Below are positions 17,703 to 26,538 of a DNA stretch of 64,000 nucleotides, one piece after another. The stretch's first letter is position 1. Every line of letters begins with the position of its first letter. The notes under the pieces are model-generated. The model had not been told where the DNA came from and did not search any database. It was given only the letters and a program-made list of their open reading frames with translations. This stretch comes from Siminovitchia fordii DSM 16014 = CIP 108821. Lineage in GTDB: Bacteria; Bacillota; Bacilli; Bacillales; Bacillaceae_C. Position numbers and translations under genes: made by a program. The stretch covers positions 1-64,000 of the forward strand of contig NZ_KB894685.1 of NCBI RefSeq assembly GCF_000374565.1, written 5' to 3'.

Positions 17703-17742
17703 AAAAGGAGTCTAGTTTAGATGTTAAATAGACTCCCTTTTA
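17703..17742. terminator. Terminator between the decarboxylase gene and the relic
   Basis: AAAGGAGTCTA pairs with TAGACTCCCTTTT around a 14-base loop. It has T-rich ends on the plus strand and A-rich ends on the other, so it can act on both strands. Confidence 0.65.
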
Positions 17743-17804
17743 GTATGAATATATTTATCGTACTTCCCATGCGAACCCATTATTTATATGCCCACGGCTT
17801 AAAA

Positions 17805-19301
17805 TTATGATTTGATTACATATAGAGTTTCCATCGAATCATCCGAAGGGCTTTGGAAGTATGCCCCCATTTCGTGAAGCTGCTTGATTGTATCAACATG
17901 TCTTTTTGTTATTTCCTCACCTGGATTCAATAAGGGAATTCCAGGTGGATACGGCAAGACCGTTTCACCACATAAAGAGCCAATGGCATCATCCAATTTC
18001 ACCTTATGACGCGGCCTATGAAAAGCGTCCTGCAAGCTCATATTGGGCTCATATACGGTCCCTTCCTCATCAAACATGATAATCTCTTTCTTTTCATGAG
18101 GAATGACTGCAAGCTCCTGCAATTTTTCATCGATTGCTTTGATAGCACCCACTACCTTATCAATATCTTCCTCTTTTTCATTTAAGGAGAATAGGAAGAC
18201 AATATTCCGGGGGTCTCCGATTTCTGCAACTGCTCCCTGGTCATAAAAGAGGTCCAGCAATTCATAACCAGAAACAACTTCATCTTTTGAAGAAATGATC
18301 CATTTTAGAGGATCCCTTCGTTGGACCTCGGAGCTACCTCCCCAGATTGAAAGTGATTTTAACTCTAATGATAGTTCTGTCCTCTTTTTTTCCAATCTTT
18401 GTACAGTCTCTCTTAAATGTTCCCTTCCGTGCTCCACCAAATATCTTCTGGCAAGATCGAGTGAACCAAGAAGCAAATACGATGGGCTGGTTGATTGGAT
18501 CATACCGAGTACTCTTGCCAACCGTTCGAGATCCACCAAGTCCCCTTTGACATGGAGCATTGAGGACATATGCATGGAGGTAAGCATCTTATGAGTGGAT
18601 TGGATCACGAGGTTTGCTCCCATCGAAAGCGCTGAAGGTGGAACTTCCTCAGCTTGACCGAAATGTGCACCGTGTGCTTCGTCTACAATTAACGGGATCC
18701 CTTGCTGTCGGCAAATTTCCGCTAACCGGGATATGTCCTGGCTCATACCGTAATAATTCGGATTCGTAACCCATACCCCTTTTACATCGGGATTTTCTGC
18801 TAATGCCGCTTCTATATGATGAAGCTCGGCTACCATTGCCGTCTTTGTTTCAGATTCAATAGCCGGAGCCATATAAATCGAATGGGCACCAGCAAGCAGC
18901 AATCCATTGAAAACCGACTTATGCATGTTGCGCTGAACCAGGATTTTGTCTCCCGGGCTGCAAAGTGTAAGTGCAATTCCAAGGTTTCCGATTGTACTTC
19001 CGCCAACAAGAAAGAATGTTCGATCAGCTCCAAAAGCATCCGCTGCAAGCGTTTGTGCTTCCAAGATCGAGTCAGTTGGCTGATGCAGATCATCAATCCC
19101 TTTTATACAAGTGGCGTCAATTTTTAATATCTTGGAAAAATGATGTTGGGCAGCTTTATCAAATACTCGTCCGTCTTTGTGCCCAGGCACATGCATCGAG
19201 GTGCGGTTTGTTTCTTCGTATATACAAAGCGCTTCATAAAGCGGAGCTTTAGTGTGGTCCAACGTATTTGTTTTCCCTGCAGATACTTTTGTTATATTCA
19301 T
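17805..19301 (-). CDS. Orn/Lys/Arg decarboxylase-family PLP enzyme, copy B
   Basis: About 498 residues. The start is ATG at 19301 after GGGGGAACCTAT. An upstream in-frame ATG at 19319 overlaps that ribosome site. It is a fold-type I decarboxylase of the Bacillus SpeA/YaaO group. It carries HVPGHKDGR, the FFLVGGSTIGN phosphate site, VDEAHGAH, and the PLP lysine in QSTHKMLTSM. The C-terminal domain ends with VLPYPPGIPLL and the GAYFQSPSD tail. It should decarboxylate lysine, arginine or ornithine to the corresponding di- or polyamine. Its paralogue (copy A) at 21544 is closely similar throughout. The upstream permease is followed by a terminator, so copy B probably has its own promoter. Confidence 0.88.
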   Translation of the reverse strand: MNITKVSAGKTNTLDHTKAPLYEALCIYEETNRTSMHVPGHKDGRVFDKAAQHHFSKILKIDATCIKGIDDLHQPTDSILEAQTLAADAFGADRTFFLVGGSTIGNLGIALTLCSPGDKILVQRNMHKSVFNGLLLAGAHSIYMAPAIESETKTAMVAELHHIEAALAENPDVKGVWVTNPNYYGMSQDISRLAEICRQQGIPLIVDEAHGAHFGQAEEVPPSALSMGANLVIQSTHKMLTSMHMSSMLHVKGDLVDLERLARVLGMIQSTSPSYLLLGSLDLARRYLVEHGREHLRETVQRLEKKRTELSLELKSLSIWGGSSEVQRRDPLKWIISSKDEVVSGYELLDLFYDQGAVAEIGDPRNIVFLFSLNEKEEDIDKVVGAIKAIDEKLQELAVIPHEKKEIIMFDEEGTVYEPNMSLQDAFHRPRHKVKLDDAIGSLCGETVLPYPPGIPLLNPGEEITKRHVDTIKQLHEMGAYFQSPSDDSMETLYVIKS

Positions 19302-19787
19302 ATAGGTTCCCCCATTCATTGTTGGCTGTTCTCATATACTTTTACTTCCAGACTCATTCTGGATTCGTGATTGTCAAGAGTTGATCGTTCCGGTTAAAAG
19401 TTATAAGACCGGTTCACAATATTTTTCAACCATTACACATTTATGTATTCGCTTACAAATTACTTTTGTAAAAACTGGGATACTCCTCTAAATGTAATCA
19501 CTCTTTTTAAAGGGGTCTTAATATTACTGTAATATAGATTGATAGTATTATAATCTTCCAATTTCGTCAATTGACGGAATTCTAAAATTTTTCTACACGT
19601 TACCTGTTGGGGAATGTCTGATAAAAACAAGATAAACGTAGATTACCTTAAAAAGACACCTTTTTATTGCATCTTATGACCACTTCAACCATCCTTGTCA
19701 TGTCCTCATTCTTTTCTATTTAATATTTACTAAATCTAGTGCTCTAAGAACAAAAGTTAAATGTAAAAATGAATATTTATGTAAAAT
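19302..19787. other. Leader/promoter region of decarboxylase copy B
   Basis: About 490 AT-rich bases with no gene. A perfect 12-bp palindrome CGTCAATTGACG, extended to ATTTCGTCAATTGACGGAAT (19561-19580), lies about 270 bases upstream of the start and may be an operator. No -24/-12 element was found here, unlike copy A. Confidence 0.45.
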
Positions 19788-19824
19788 AGCCGCAATCTTT
19801 GAATTAAACATCAAGATTGCGGCT
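19788..19824 (-). terminator. Strong hairpin after the permease gene
   Basis: AGCCGCAATCTT pairs perfectly with AAGATTGCGGCT around a 13-base loop, followed on the minus strand by ATTTTAC. It lies downstream of the permease stop at 19874. Confidence 0.7.
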
Positions 19825-19873
19825 GGAGGATTTTAGACAGTAGTCCCCTCTAATTCTCTTTTTTCACTTCATT

Positions 19874-21394
19874 TCATTGAGTCGATTTTTCGCTCTTGTC
19901 TCCAACTACATTGAAGTCACATTCTTTCAATGGGACAATTTTCGTTTTCTTAACAACCTTATATCCCAGCCAAACGGCTATGAACAACGGAAGTCCAATA
20001 TATGAGACAAGTGCGCCATTCCAGTCGATGGATCCATTTGTAAAAGCGCTGTAGTTTTGTCCAAGGATAACTAAAATACATAGGGCAAGGGCAAACAGAG
20101 GTCCAAAAGGGAACCATTTCGCTCTGTACGGAAGGTCATCAAGACTCCGTCCTTGTGCCACATATGCTCTCCGGAACCGGTAATGGCTTAGTGAGATGCC
20201 TACCCAAGCAATAAAGCCCGACATCCCTGATGCATTCAACAACCAAATATAGACGGCGCCGTCCCCAAAGAAAGAGGCAAGGAAGGCTAAGCATCCTACC
20301 AATGATGTTGCAACCAAAGCACGGACAGGTACGCCTCTTTTATCAAGTTGTCCAAAGAATTTGGGGGCCTTTCCTTCCCTTGCCAGATCCCATAACATTC
20401 GGGTAGAAGCATACAATCCTGAGCTGCCGGCAGACATTACGGAAGTTAAAATGATCGCATTCATGACAGATGCAGCAAAAGCGATGCCTGCCTGATCAAA
20501 CACTAGAGTGAAAGGGCTTACGGTTACATCCTCGCTTGCCAGACTTTCCGTCGTATATGGAATAATTAAGCTGATGACTAATATGGCGAAAATATAGAAC
20601 AGAAGTATTCGCCAAAAAACAGAACGGACCGCTTTGGGAATGGATTTGGAAGGGTTGTCCGTTTCACCGGCAGCCACTCCAAAAAGTTCAGTTCCCTGAA
20701 AGGAATATCCGGCTGCCATGAATATCCCTAAAATCGTCATAAAACCGCCGTTAAACGGTCCTTCCCCTACATTAAAATTTTTAAATCCGATGAACTCTCC
20801 ACCCATAATTCCAAAAATCATCAGAACACCGACAATCAAGAAAACAATAACGGTTACAACTTTAATCATGGAAAACCAATATTCTGACTCACCAAAGCCT
20901 TTGACAGAAAGATAGTTCAATAGAAAGATAATCCCTAAACATAACCCGCTCCAGAGGAAGGAAGGACTGTCAGGGAACCAGAATTTCATAATTAAGGTAA
21001 CCGCTGCCAATTCTGAAGCGATTGTAATGGCCCAGTTATACCAATAGTTCCAGCCAAGAGCGAACCCAAGTGCTGGATCGACAAAACGGGAGCCATACGT
21101 GCTGAAAGAACCGGCCACAGGCATAAAAGCTGACATTTCTGCTAGACTGACCATGACGAAATAAACCATCATTCCAATTGCGCCGTAGGCAAGTAGCGCA
21201 CCGCCAGGTCCCGCAGTATGAATCGCTGTTCCACTTGCAAGAAATAAACCGGTTCCAATTGTGCCGCCAAGAGCGATCATTGTTAAGTGTCTTGACTTTA
21301 AATTCCTTTTTAATTCCTGTACAGGTTCACCTGCTGTTGTGCTTATAGATTCATTTTTTGCAACATAAGTTTGTTCGGCGGCATGATTTGACAT
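19874..21394 (-). CDS. AAT-type (LysP-like) amino acid permease
   Basis: A 506-residue APC-superfamily transporter with 12 hydrophobic segments. The family signature IALGGTIGTGLFLASG lies in the first segment, with a soluble N-terminus of about 35 residues, then GSFSTYGSRFVDPALGF and WNYWYNWA typical of amino-acid permeases such as LysP. The location between two Orn/Lys/Arg decarboxylase genes suggests uptake of a basic amino acid or exchange with its decarboxylation product. The start is ATG after AAAAGGAGGAACTCG. Copy A ends 150 bases upstream, so the two are probably co-transcribed. Confidence 0.9.
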   Translation of the reverse strand: MSNHAAEQTYVAKNESISTTAGEPVQELKRNLKSRHLTMIALGGTIGTGLFLASGTAIHTAGPGGALLAYGAIGMMVYFVMVSLAEMSAFMPVAGSFSTYGSRFVDPALGFALGWNYWYNWAITIASELAAVTLIMKFWFPDSPSFLWSGLCLGIIFLLNYLSVKGFGESEYWFSMIKVVTVIVFLIVGVLMIFGIMGGEFIGFKNFNVGEGPFNGGFMTILGIFMAAGYSFQGTELFGVAAGETDNPSKSIPKAVRSVFWRILLFYIFAILVISLIIPYTTESLASEDVTVSPFTLVFDQAGIAFAASVMNAIILTSVMSAGSSGLYASTRMLWDLAREGKAPKFFGQLDKRGVPVRALVATSLVGCLAFLASFFGDGAVYIWLLNASGMSGFIAWVGISLSHYRFRRAYVAQGRSLDDLPYRAKWFPFGPLFALALCILVILGQNYSAFTNGSIDWNGALVSYIGLPLFIAVWLGYKVVKKTKIVPLKECDFNVVGDKSEKSTQ

Positions 21395-21507
21395 AAAAAC
21401 GAGTTCCTCCTTTTACATGGTGTCGAATGGGGTTTTTCTCCCATTTTTTGGTTTGAAGGAGTAATTTTGTCTTCCCTCATTCAGCTCGTTTAATTATTTA
21501 GAGAGTC

Positions 21508-21535
21508 CAGCCGCATTTGTGAGTGCGGCTGGATT
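21508..21535 (-). other. Hairpin between decarboxylase copy A and permease genes
   Basis: CCAGCCGCA pairs perfectly with TGCGGCTGG around an 8-base loop, with no T-run after it on the minus strand. It may set relative expression by RNA processing or stability rather than terminate. Confidence 0.5.
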
Positions 21536-21543
21536 ATTAGCGA

Positions 21544-23043
21544 TTATTTTATAACGTAGATTGTTTGCATAGTATCATCAGACGGACTTTGGAAATAAGC
21601 ACCCATTTCATGGAGCTGCTTGATTGTATCCACGTGGGTTTGAGTAATTTCTTCGCCCGGTGTCAGAAGCGGTATTCCCGGAGGATACGGAAGAACGGTT
21701 TCCGCACAATAAGAACCAACTGCTTCTTCCAATTTCATGCGATGGCGAGGCTTGTGAAATGCCGTACCGAGAGATAATGCCGGTTTCTGCAACGTCCCTT
21801 CTTCTGCAAAAAGTACAATATCTTTCGTCTCCTGCTTTGTGAACGCCATTTGCTTCAATTTTTTGTCAATAGCTTTGATTGCATCAACTACTTTGTCAAT
21901 ATCTTCTTCATTTTCATTCAGAGAGAACAAAAATACGATATTACGCGGATCGCTGATTTCAGCTGTACATCCTTCTTCATAGAATAAATCCAGCAATTGA
22001 TATCCTGTTACCGTTTCATCCTTGCAGGAAATGATCCATTTCAACGGGTCTCTTCTGTGAACTTCGACGCTTCCTTCCCAAATGGCGAGTGTCTTCAATT
22101 CTTCAGTGAGACGGATCCTTCTTTTTTCCAGACGTTCAACTGTTTCTTTTAATTCATCTCTTCCTTTTTCAACCAAATACCTTCTAGCCAGATCCAACGA
22201 AGCTAGTAAAGGATAAGAAGGGCTCGTAGATTGGATCATGCCGAGTACTTGTGCCAATCGTTCGCGATTGATCAAGTCTCCTTTTACATGAAGCATGGAT
22301 GCCATTGTCATTGCAGTCAACATTTTGTGAGTGGATTGTACGACGAGATCTGCCCCTTGGGAAAGCGCTGAAGGCGGGACCGACTCTGATTGGCCGAAAT
22401 GGGCTCCATGTGCTTCATCAACGATTAACGGGATGCCTGCATTATGGCAGGTTTCAGCCAGTTGTGAAACATTTTGGCTCATACCATAATAGTTGGGATT
22501 CGTAATCCAGACAGCTTTTGCATCCGGGTGCTGCTTCAAAGCCTCTTCGATATAGAAGATATCTGAAACCATTGCCGCTTTTGTTGTTGATTCAATAGCT
22601 GGTGCAATATAAATCGGATGTGCCCCTGCCAACAACAACCCATGGAAAACCGATTTGTGCATATTACGCTGAACAAGGATCTTATCTCCAGGTCCGCATA
22701 AAGTGAGGGCTGCTCCGATATTACCAATTGTACTACCTCCGACGAGGAAAAAAGTATGATCAGAACCAAACGCATCCGCAGCAAGAGTTTGTGCATCCGC
22801 AATAAAATCTGTCGGATGGTGAAGGTCATCAATTCCTACAGACTCAGTAGCATCTATCTTTAGAACATCATAAAAGTGATCATACCCTTTCTTGTCGAAA
22901 ACGCGCCCATCCTTATGGCCTGGAACGTGCATAGATGTTCTTTTGCTTTCTTCATATTCGCAAAGCGCCTCATAAAGTGGAGCTTCGGCGTGGTTTAATT
23001 TTGGTTTTGTCAATTTTTCAACCTTAGAAATGTCTAAACTCAT
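21544..23043 (-). CDS. Orn/Lys/Arg decarboxylase-family PLP enzyme, copy A
   Basis: About 499 residues. The start is ATG at 23043 after GGGAGGAGAAGTT. Domains and motifs are as in copy B: HVPGHKDGR, FFLVGGSTIGN, VDEAHGAHFGQ, PLP lysine in QSTHKMLTAM, and VLPYPPGIPLL near the C-terminus. It is a predicted arginine, lysine or ornithine decarboxylase of the SpeA/YaaO type. It is expressed from a consensus sigma-54 promoter at 23178-23193 and is followed by the permease gene. A RocR-like activator gene lies just upstream. Together this points to induction by a basic amino acid. Confidence 0.9.
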   Translation of the reverse strand: MSLDISKVEKLTKPKLNHAEAPLYEALCEYEESKRTSMHVPGHKDGRVFDKKGYDHFYDVLKIDATESVGIDDLHHPTDFIADAQTLAADAFGSDHTFFLVGGSTIGNIGAALTLCGPGDKILVQRNMHKSVFHGLLLAGAHPIYIAPAIESTTKAAMVSDIFYIEEALKQHPDAKAVWITNPNYYGMSQNVSQLAETCHNAGIPLIVDEAHGAHFGQSESVPPSALSQGADLVVQSTHKMLTAMTMASMLHVKGDLINRERLAQVLGMIQSTSPSYPLLASLDLARRYLVEKGRDELKETVERLEKRRIRLTEELKTLAIWEGSVEVHRRDPLKWIISCKDETVTGYQLLDLFYEEGCTAEISDPRNIVFLFSLNENEEDIDKVVDAIKAIDKKLKQMAFTKQETKDIVLFAEEGTLQKPALSLGTAFHKPRHRMKLEEAVGSYCAETVLPYPPGIPLLTPGEEITQTHVDTIKQLHEMGAYFQSPSDDTMQTIYVIK

Positions 23044-23177
23044 AACAACTTCTCCTCCCAATATTTTTCTATCTAATCTTATTAAGAGAATCCATAATAA
23101 AAAGAAGAAAGTGGCACCGTTTACAAAGATGCCGATTTAATTGTATCACTTCTTTCGTGGAGCTCAATTAAATATAA

Positions 23178-23193
23178 TGCAATTTTCGTGCCA
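23178..23193 (-). promoter_or_regulatory. Sigma-54 (SigL) -24/-12 promoter of decarboxylase copy A
   Basis: The minus strand reads TGGCAC-GAAAA-TTGCA, an exact match to the sigma-54 consensus TGGCAC-N5-TTGCA. It lies about 135 bases upstream of the decarboxylase start and downstream of the terminators of the sigma-54 activator gene. Confidence 0.9.
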
Positions 23194-23249
23194 TCACAAT
23201 AATTTTTGTAAAGAAACAAGAAAAAGCTCTGATTTAAAGGTATTCCATT

Positions 23250-23280
23250 AAAAAAAATTTTGCCTCTCTTGTGGAGGCAT
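23250..23280 (-). terminator. Second terminator downstream of the sigma-54 activator
   Basis: On the minus strand TGCCTC pairs with GAGGCA, followed by AAAATTTTTTT. Together with 23296-23321 it insulates the decarboxylase promoter from readthrough. Confidence 0.6.
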
Positions 23281-23295
23281 ATAGTTAAAAATTAA

Positions 23296-23321
23296 AAAAA
23301 CCGCCCAATTTTCGGCGGTTT
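23296..23321 (-). terminator. Terminator of the sigma-54 activator gene
   Basis: On the minus strand AAACCGCC pairs with GGCGGTTT, followed by TTTT, directly after the stop at 23326. Confidence 0.8.
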
Positions 23322-23325
23322 ATTC

Positions 23326-24738
23326 TCAGTCATGTATTTTTGTCATCTTATACTGCAGTGTTTGTCGAGGAATGTTCAACAGTTTTGCAGCCCGCTGTAT
23401 ATTGCCATCAGTTTTTCTCAAGGCTTCAGTAATCAGATTTCTTTCCGTTTCCATCAAAGCCTCTCTTAACGGCATGAGGCGAGTATCGTCACTCCTTCTG
23501 GAGTCAGCATTATTGCAGCCTGCGATATGCTGGGGAATATGATCTATTGTAATGTTGTGCCCGTCCATAACATTCATCGCGGACTCAATGGCATGTTCCA
23601 GCTCCCGTACATTGCCGGGCCAGGTATATGCATTGAACAAATCCAATACTTCTTCACTGATTTGGGTTACAAGTTTGCCGAATTGAAAATTATATTTTCG
23701 TACAAAATGCTCTACCAATATCGCTATGTCGCCTTTTCTTTCCCGAAGGGGAGGAATGTCCAAGTTGACAACATTCAATCGGTAATACAAGTCAGAACGC
23801 AATGTTTTTTCCTCTATGCATTTTTCTGCCGGTTCATTCATGGCGGCAATGATTCGGACATTTACGGGGTTCTCTTTTGTTCCCCCTACCCTACGAATCA
23901 GCCCGTTTTCAAGCACTCTCAATAATTTCGCCTGGATATCGAGCGGCATGGAATTGATTTCATCGAGAAACAGCGTTCCTCCATTTGCAATTTCGAACAA
24001 TCCTGGACGGTCTGTTGCACCAGTATAGCTTCCTTTGGCGGTTCCAAACAAGATCCCTTCCAAAAGTGATGAAGGAATGGCTGCACAATTTTGAGCGATG
24101 AATGGCTCCGTTTTTCGAGGTGATGCATTATGGATGGCCTGAACGAACAATTCTTTGCCGGTTCCCGTTTCCCCATATATCAATATGGGTGACGATGTTT
24201 GGGCGACCTTCGCCGCTTTTTCCTTTAGTTCTTTGAAAGTATGATCACTCGTGATAATGTCAATGAACCGGTACCTTGCACCCGACTCTCCTTTCGGAGA
24301 TTTGCTTTGACTTGCTGCGGGCTCCACTTTAGCCTGCAGATCAAGTAATTTTTCCGACAACTGCTTGATCCTTGTTAGGTCTTTAGCAATTTCTACAGCT
24401 CCGACTATTTCCCCATCTACTGTAATCGGGAGAGTAGTATTGACAGTATCAATCAATACACCTCGTATATTATAGTATGATTGATGCTGATTGTGGATGG
24501 GTTTCCCGGTATGAATGACCTTTAGTAATGTACTCGTTTCTACTGTCAAGGAAGGAAATACGTCCAATACATGCTTTCCCAAGACTTCTTCCCCTTCTAC
24601 TCCATCAAGCTTTGCTGCAACATGGTTATAAAAAATGGTTACACCATTTGCGTCGACTGCATGAATTCCTTCATCAATCGTACTTAAAATCGAATGGAGA
24701 ATTTCCTTATCTTTCGTGTCTGTCAAATTCAATAGCAC
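23326..24738 (-). CDS. RocR-like sigma-54-dependent transcriptional activator (PAS-AAA+-Fis)
   Basis: About 470 residues. The start is GTG at 24738, with AAAGGAG about 8 bases upstream. The in-frame ATG at 24747 overlaps the ribosome site. An N-terminal PAS-like sensor (about 10-125) is followed by a sigma-54 AAA+ domain (about 165-390). That domain has GETGTGKE (Walker A), GSYTGA (variant of the sigma-54-contacting GAFTGA), GTLFLDEI (Walker B), and a C-terminal Fis HTH (GNIQRAAKLLNIPRQTLQYK). Domain order matches RocR of arginine catabolism. It likely activates the -24/-12 promoter of the adjacent decarboxylase in response to a basic amino acid. Confidence 0.9.
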   Translation of the reverse strand: MLLNLTDTKDKEILHSILSTIDEGIHAVDANGVTIFYNHVAAKLDGVEGEEVLGKHVLDVFPSLTVETSTLLKVIHTGKPIHNQHQSYYNIRGVLIDTVNTTLPITVDGEIVGAVEIAKDLTRIKQLSEKLLDLQAKVEPAASQSKSPKGESGARYRFIDIITSDHTFKELKEKAAKVAQTSSPILIYGETGTGKELFVQAIHNASPRKTEPFIAQNCAAIPSSLLEGILFGTAKGSYTGATDRPGLFEIANGGTLFLDEINSMPLDIQAKLLRVLENGLIRRVGGTKENPVNVRIIAAMNEPAEKCIEEKTLRSDLYYRLNVVNLDIPPLRERKGDIAILVEHFVRKYNFQFGKLVTQISEEVLDLFNAYTWPGNVRELEHAIESAMNVMDGHNITIDHIPQHIAGCNNADSRRSDDTRLMPLREALMETERNLITEALRKTDGNIQRAAKLLNIPRQTLQYKMTKIHD

Positions 24739-24782
24739 GGAAATCATCTCCTTTACCGTTTGGCCTTTAATTCAAATAAAAC

Positions 24783-24822
24783 GTGCCGAATTTTCGTCGA
24801 AAATGCGCCGGAATTTCGGCAC
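24783..24822. promoter_or_regulatory. Two tandem dyads upstream of the RocR-like activator
   Basis: GCCGAATTTTCGTC (24785-24798) and GCCGGAATTTCGGC (24807-24820) are two 14-base imperfect palindromes offset by exactly 22 bases (two helical turns). They are framed by GTGCCGAA and TTCGGCAC. An internal perfect palindrome ATTTTCGTCGAAAAT also exists (24790-24804). They lie 45-85 bases before the activator start. Binding sites for the activator itself are the natural inference. Confidence 0.55.
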
Positions 24823-24990
24823 CCTATTAGTATATGCTATTTTAGAAAGGAAATCATCAACGAAAAGGTATTTTAATAGATGAGGACTATTGATGCAGAA
24901 ATTGCTGTATAACCTGAGCCGAATTTTTATTAATCATACACTTAAATGTTTCGATTTTTATATCTAATGCGTACAGTTTTTATTATCCTT

Positions 24991-26304
24991 TTATTTAGCA
25001 AAGCGTTTAAAAATTAATATAAATAAGACAACAATAAAGGAACAACCTAAAATACCCGCAGCCAACATCCCAAGCCCGATTCCATACCAAGGATTAACCA
25101 TTGCGGCTACTGCAAAGCTCGAAATAAAGGCGAGGATCCCAATTGCCAAGCTAACGGTAACAGGCAGATACATCTTACCTGGATAATAATAATGAAGGTA
25201 CACACTCAGTAAACTAAGCAATAACATATACAAAATAGCAAGTGTTAAACTGTTTACAGTATGATTAAGCATTTGTATGAAACGATTACCACCTTTTGAT
25301 TGAGGTGTATCTAGTTTAACTGCTTCAAGGCTGTGCGTCGTTACATTCAATATCATTAATTGATATTCGGACGGCTCATCTGGCCAATTTGTGTTTTCTA
25401 AAAAAGCGATTTTGTTTTCCTTGTGAAAAAATACCGGAGAAGTCACCGCTTTTTTTAAATCTGTTAATCTCTCCATCTTCTTAGTTTCCAAGTTTAGTAA
25501 AAATAAGTCATACTTAAAAAGTGACTTTTCTTGAGATTCTCTTGAAACATCCGTAAACGCCAACTGCTTTCCACTTGGCGACAATTGTGGTTCATTAAAT
25601 GATTGTTTATTTGCTATCTTTGCAGGAAGAATCGACGGTTTTGTATTCACTTTGCCACTTTCGAGTGAGTATGAATAGATCCGTTCGTTCAAGCCATCAA
25701 ATTCGCTATAATAAATATTTTGTCCATCAGGAGAAAGGGAGAGGTTATTCATTGAAAAATGATCAGCATCCGTCAATTTTTGTATATGTCCCCCTTCTGC
25801 ATCGACTGAAAACAAGTCAAATCCCTCTCTAGATTCTTCTCCTTTTCTATATTCCTCTGCTTCTACTGCAACGAAAAAGATCGTTTCCCCATCATGCGAA
25901 AAAATGGCGTCCGTGACGTGAAACCCATGGTGGGTCAATTGTCTTGCTTCGCTTCCATCTTGGTTCATCACATGTAGAGTATGAATTCCTTTTGAATCTT
26001 TGCTTAAAAAAACAAGCTTTTTTCCATCCGGCGAAAAGGTCGGGCTGTGATCACGCTGCTCCTTTAAGTTGGTTATTTTCTTTACACCATCACCATCAGG
26101 ATTCGCCGTATAAATAGATTCTTTCCCATCTATAAAGTAAGAAAAAGCAATTTTCGAATCATCTGGAGCTACACTAATTCTTTCTCCGAGCCCGGTGAAA
26201 TATCGGTACGGATCATCAATTCTCAAAATAGCGTAAAGTAACGTTCCTAAAAATAAAATAAAAATCACGCCAATTGCTAGTAAAAAAATACGTTTTCGTT
26301 TCAT
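24991..26304 (-). CDS. TolB-like beta-propeller protein with C-terminal membrane segments
   Basis: A 437-residue protein with an N-terminal membrane anchor (about 5-27), then about 300 residues of WD40-like PD40 repeats (for example SPTFSPDGKKLVFLS and LSLSPDGQNIYYSEF), then three hydrophobic segments (about 345-432). The propeller should face outside. PD40 propellers are usually binding modules, and no catalytic motif is visible. The start is ATG after GGCAGGAATCAACA. It is a single-gene unit upstream of the sigma-54 activator, with no evident functional link. Confidence 0.8.
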   Translation of the reverse strand: MKRKRIFLLAIGVIFILFLGTLLYAILRIDDPYRYFTGLGERISVAPDDSKIAFSYFIDGKESIYTANPDGDGVKKITNLKEQRDHSPTFSPDGKKLVFLSKDSKGIHTLHVMNQDGSEARQLTHHGFHVTDAIFSHDGETIFFVAVEAEEYRKGEESREGFDLFSVDAEGGHIQKLTDADHFSMNNLSLSPDGQNIYYSEFDGLNERIYSYSLESGKVNTKPSILPAKIANKQSFNEPQLSPSGKQLAFTDVSRESQEKSLFKYDLFLLNLETKKMERLTDLKKAVTSPVFFHKENKIAFLENTNWPDEPSEYQLMILNVTTHSLEAVKLDTPQSKGGNRFIQMLNHTVNSLTLAILYMLLLSLLSVYLHYYYPGKMYLPVTVSLAIGILAFISSFAVAAMVNPWYGIGLGMLAAGILGCSFIVVLFILIFKRFAK

Positions 26305-26538
26305 TGTTGATTCCTGCCTTTTTTGTTATATAGCAAAAGTATCATAGAATCCCGTCTGTAATAATCCCAGCATTCTTATTTCTTTCAAATTATACTACTT
26401 TTTAAAGATTGCTAAAGGAAAAAAGTACGTTAGTCCTGCAATTTGTTATCAGATGACCCTGCTCTGATTTGGTACTATTGGAACAGTTTTTATCATATTC
26501 TTTTAAAAAGAACACTATAAGAAGGGGTGTTAAGTTCG

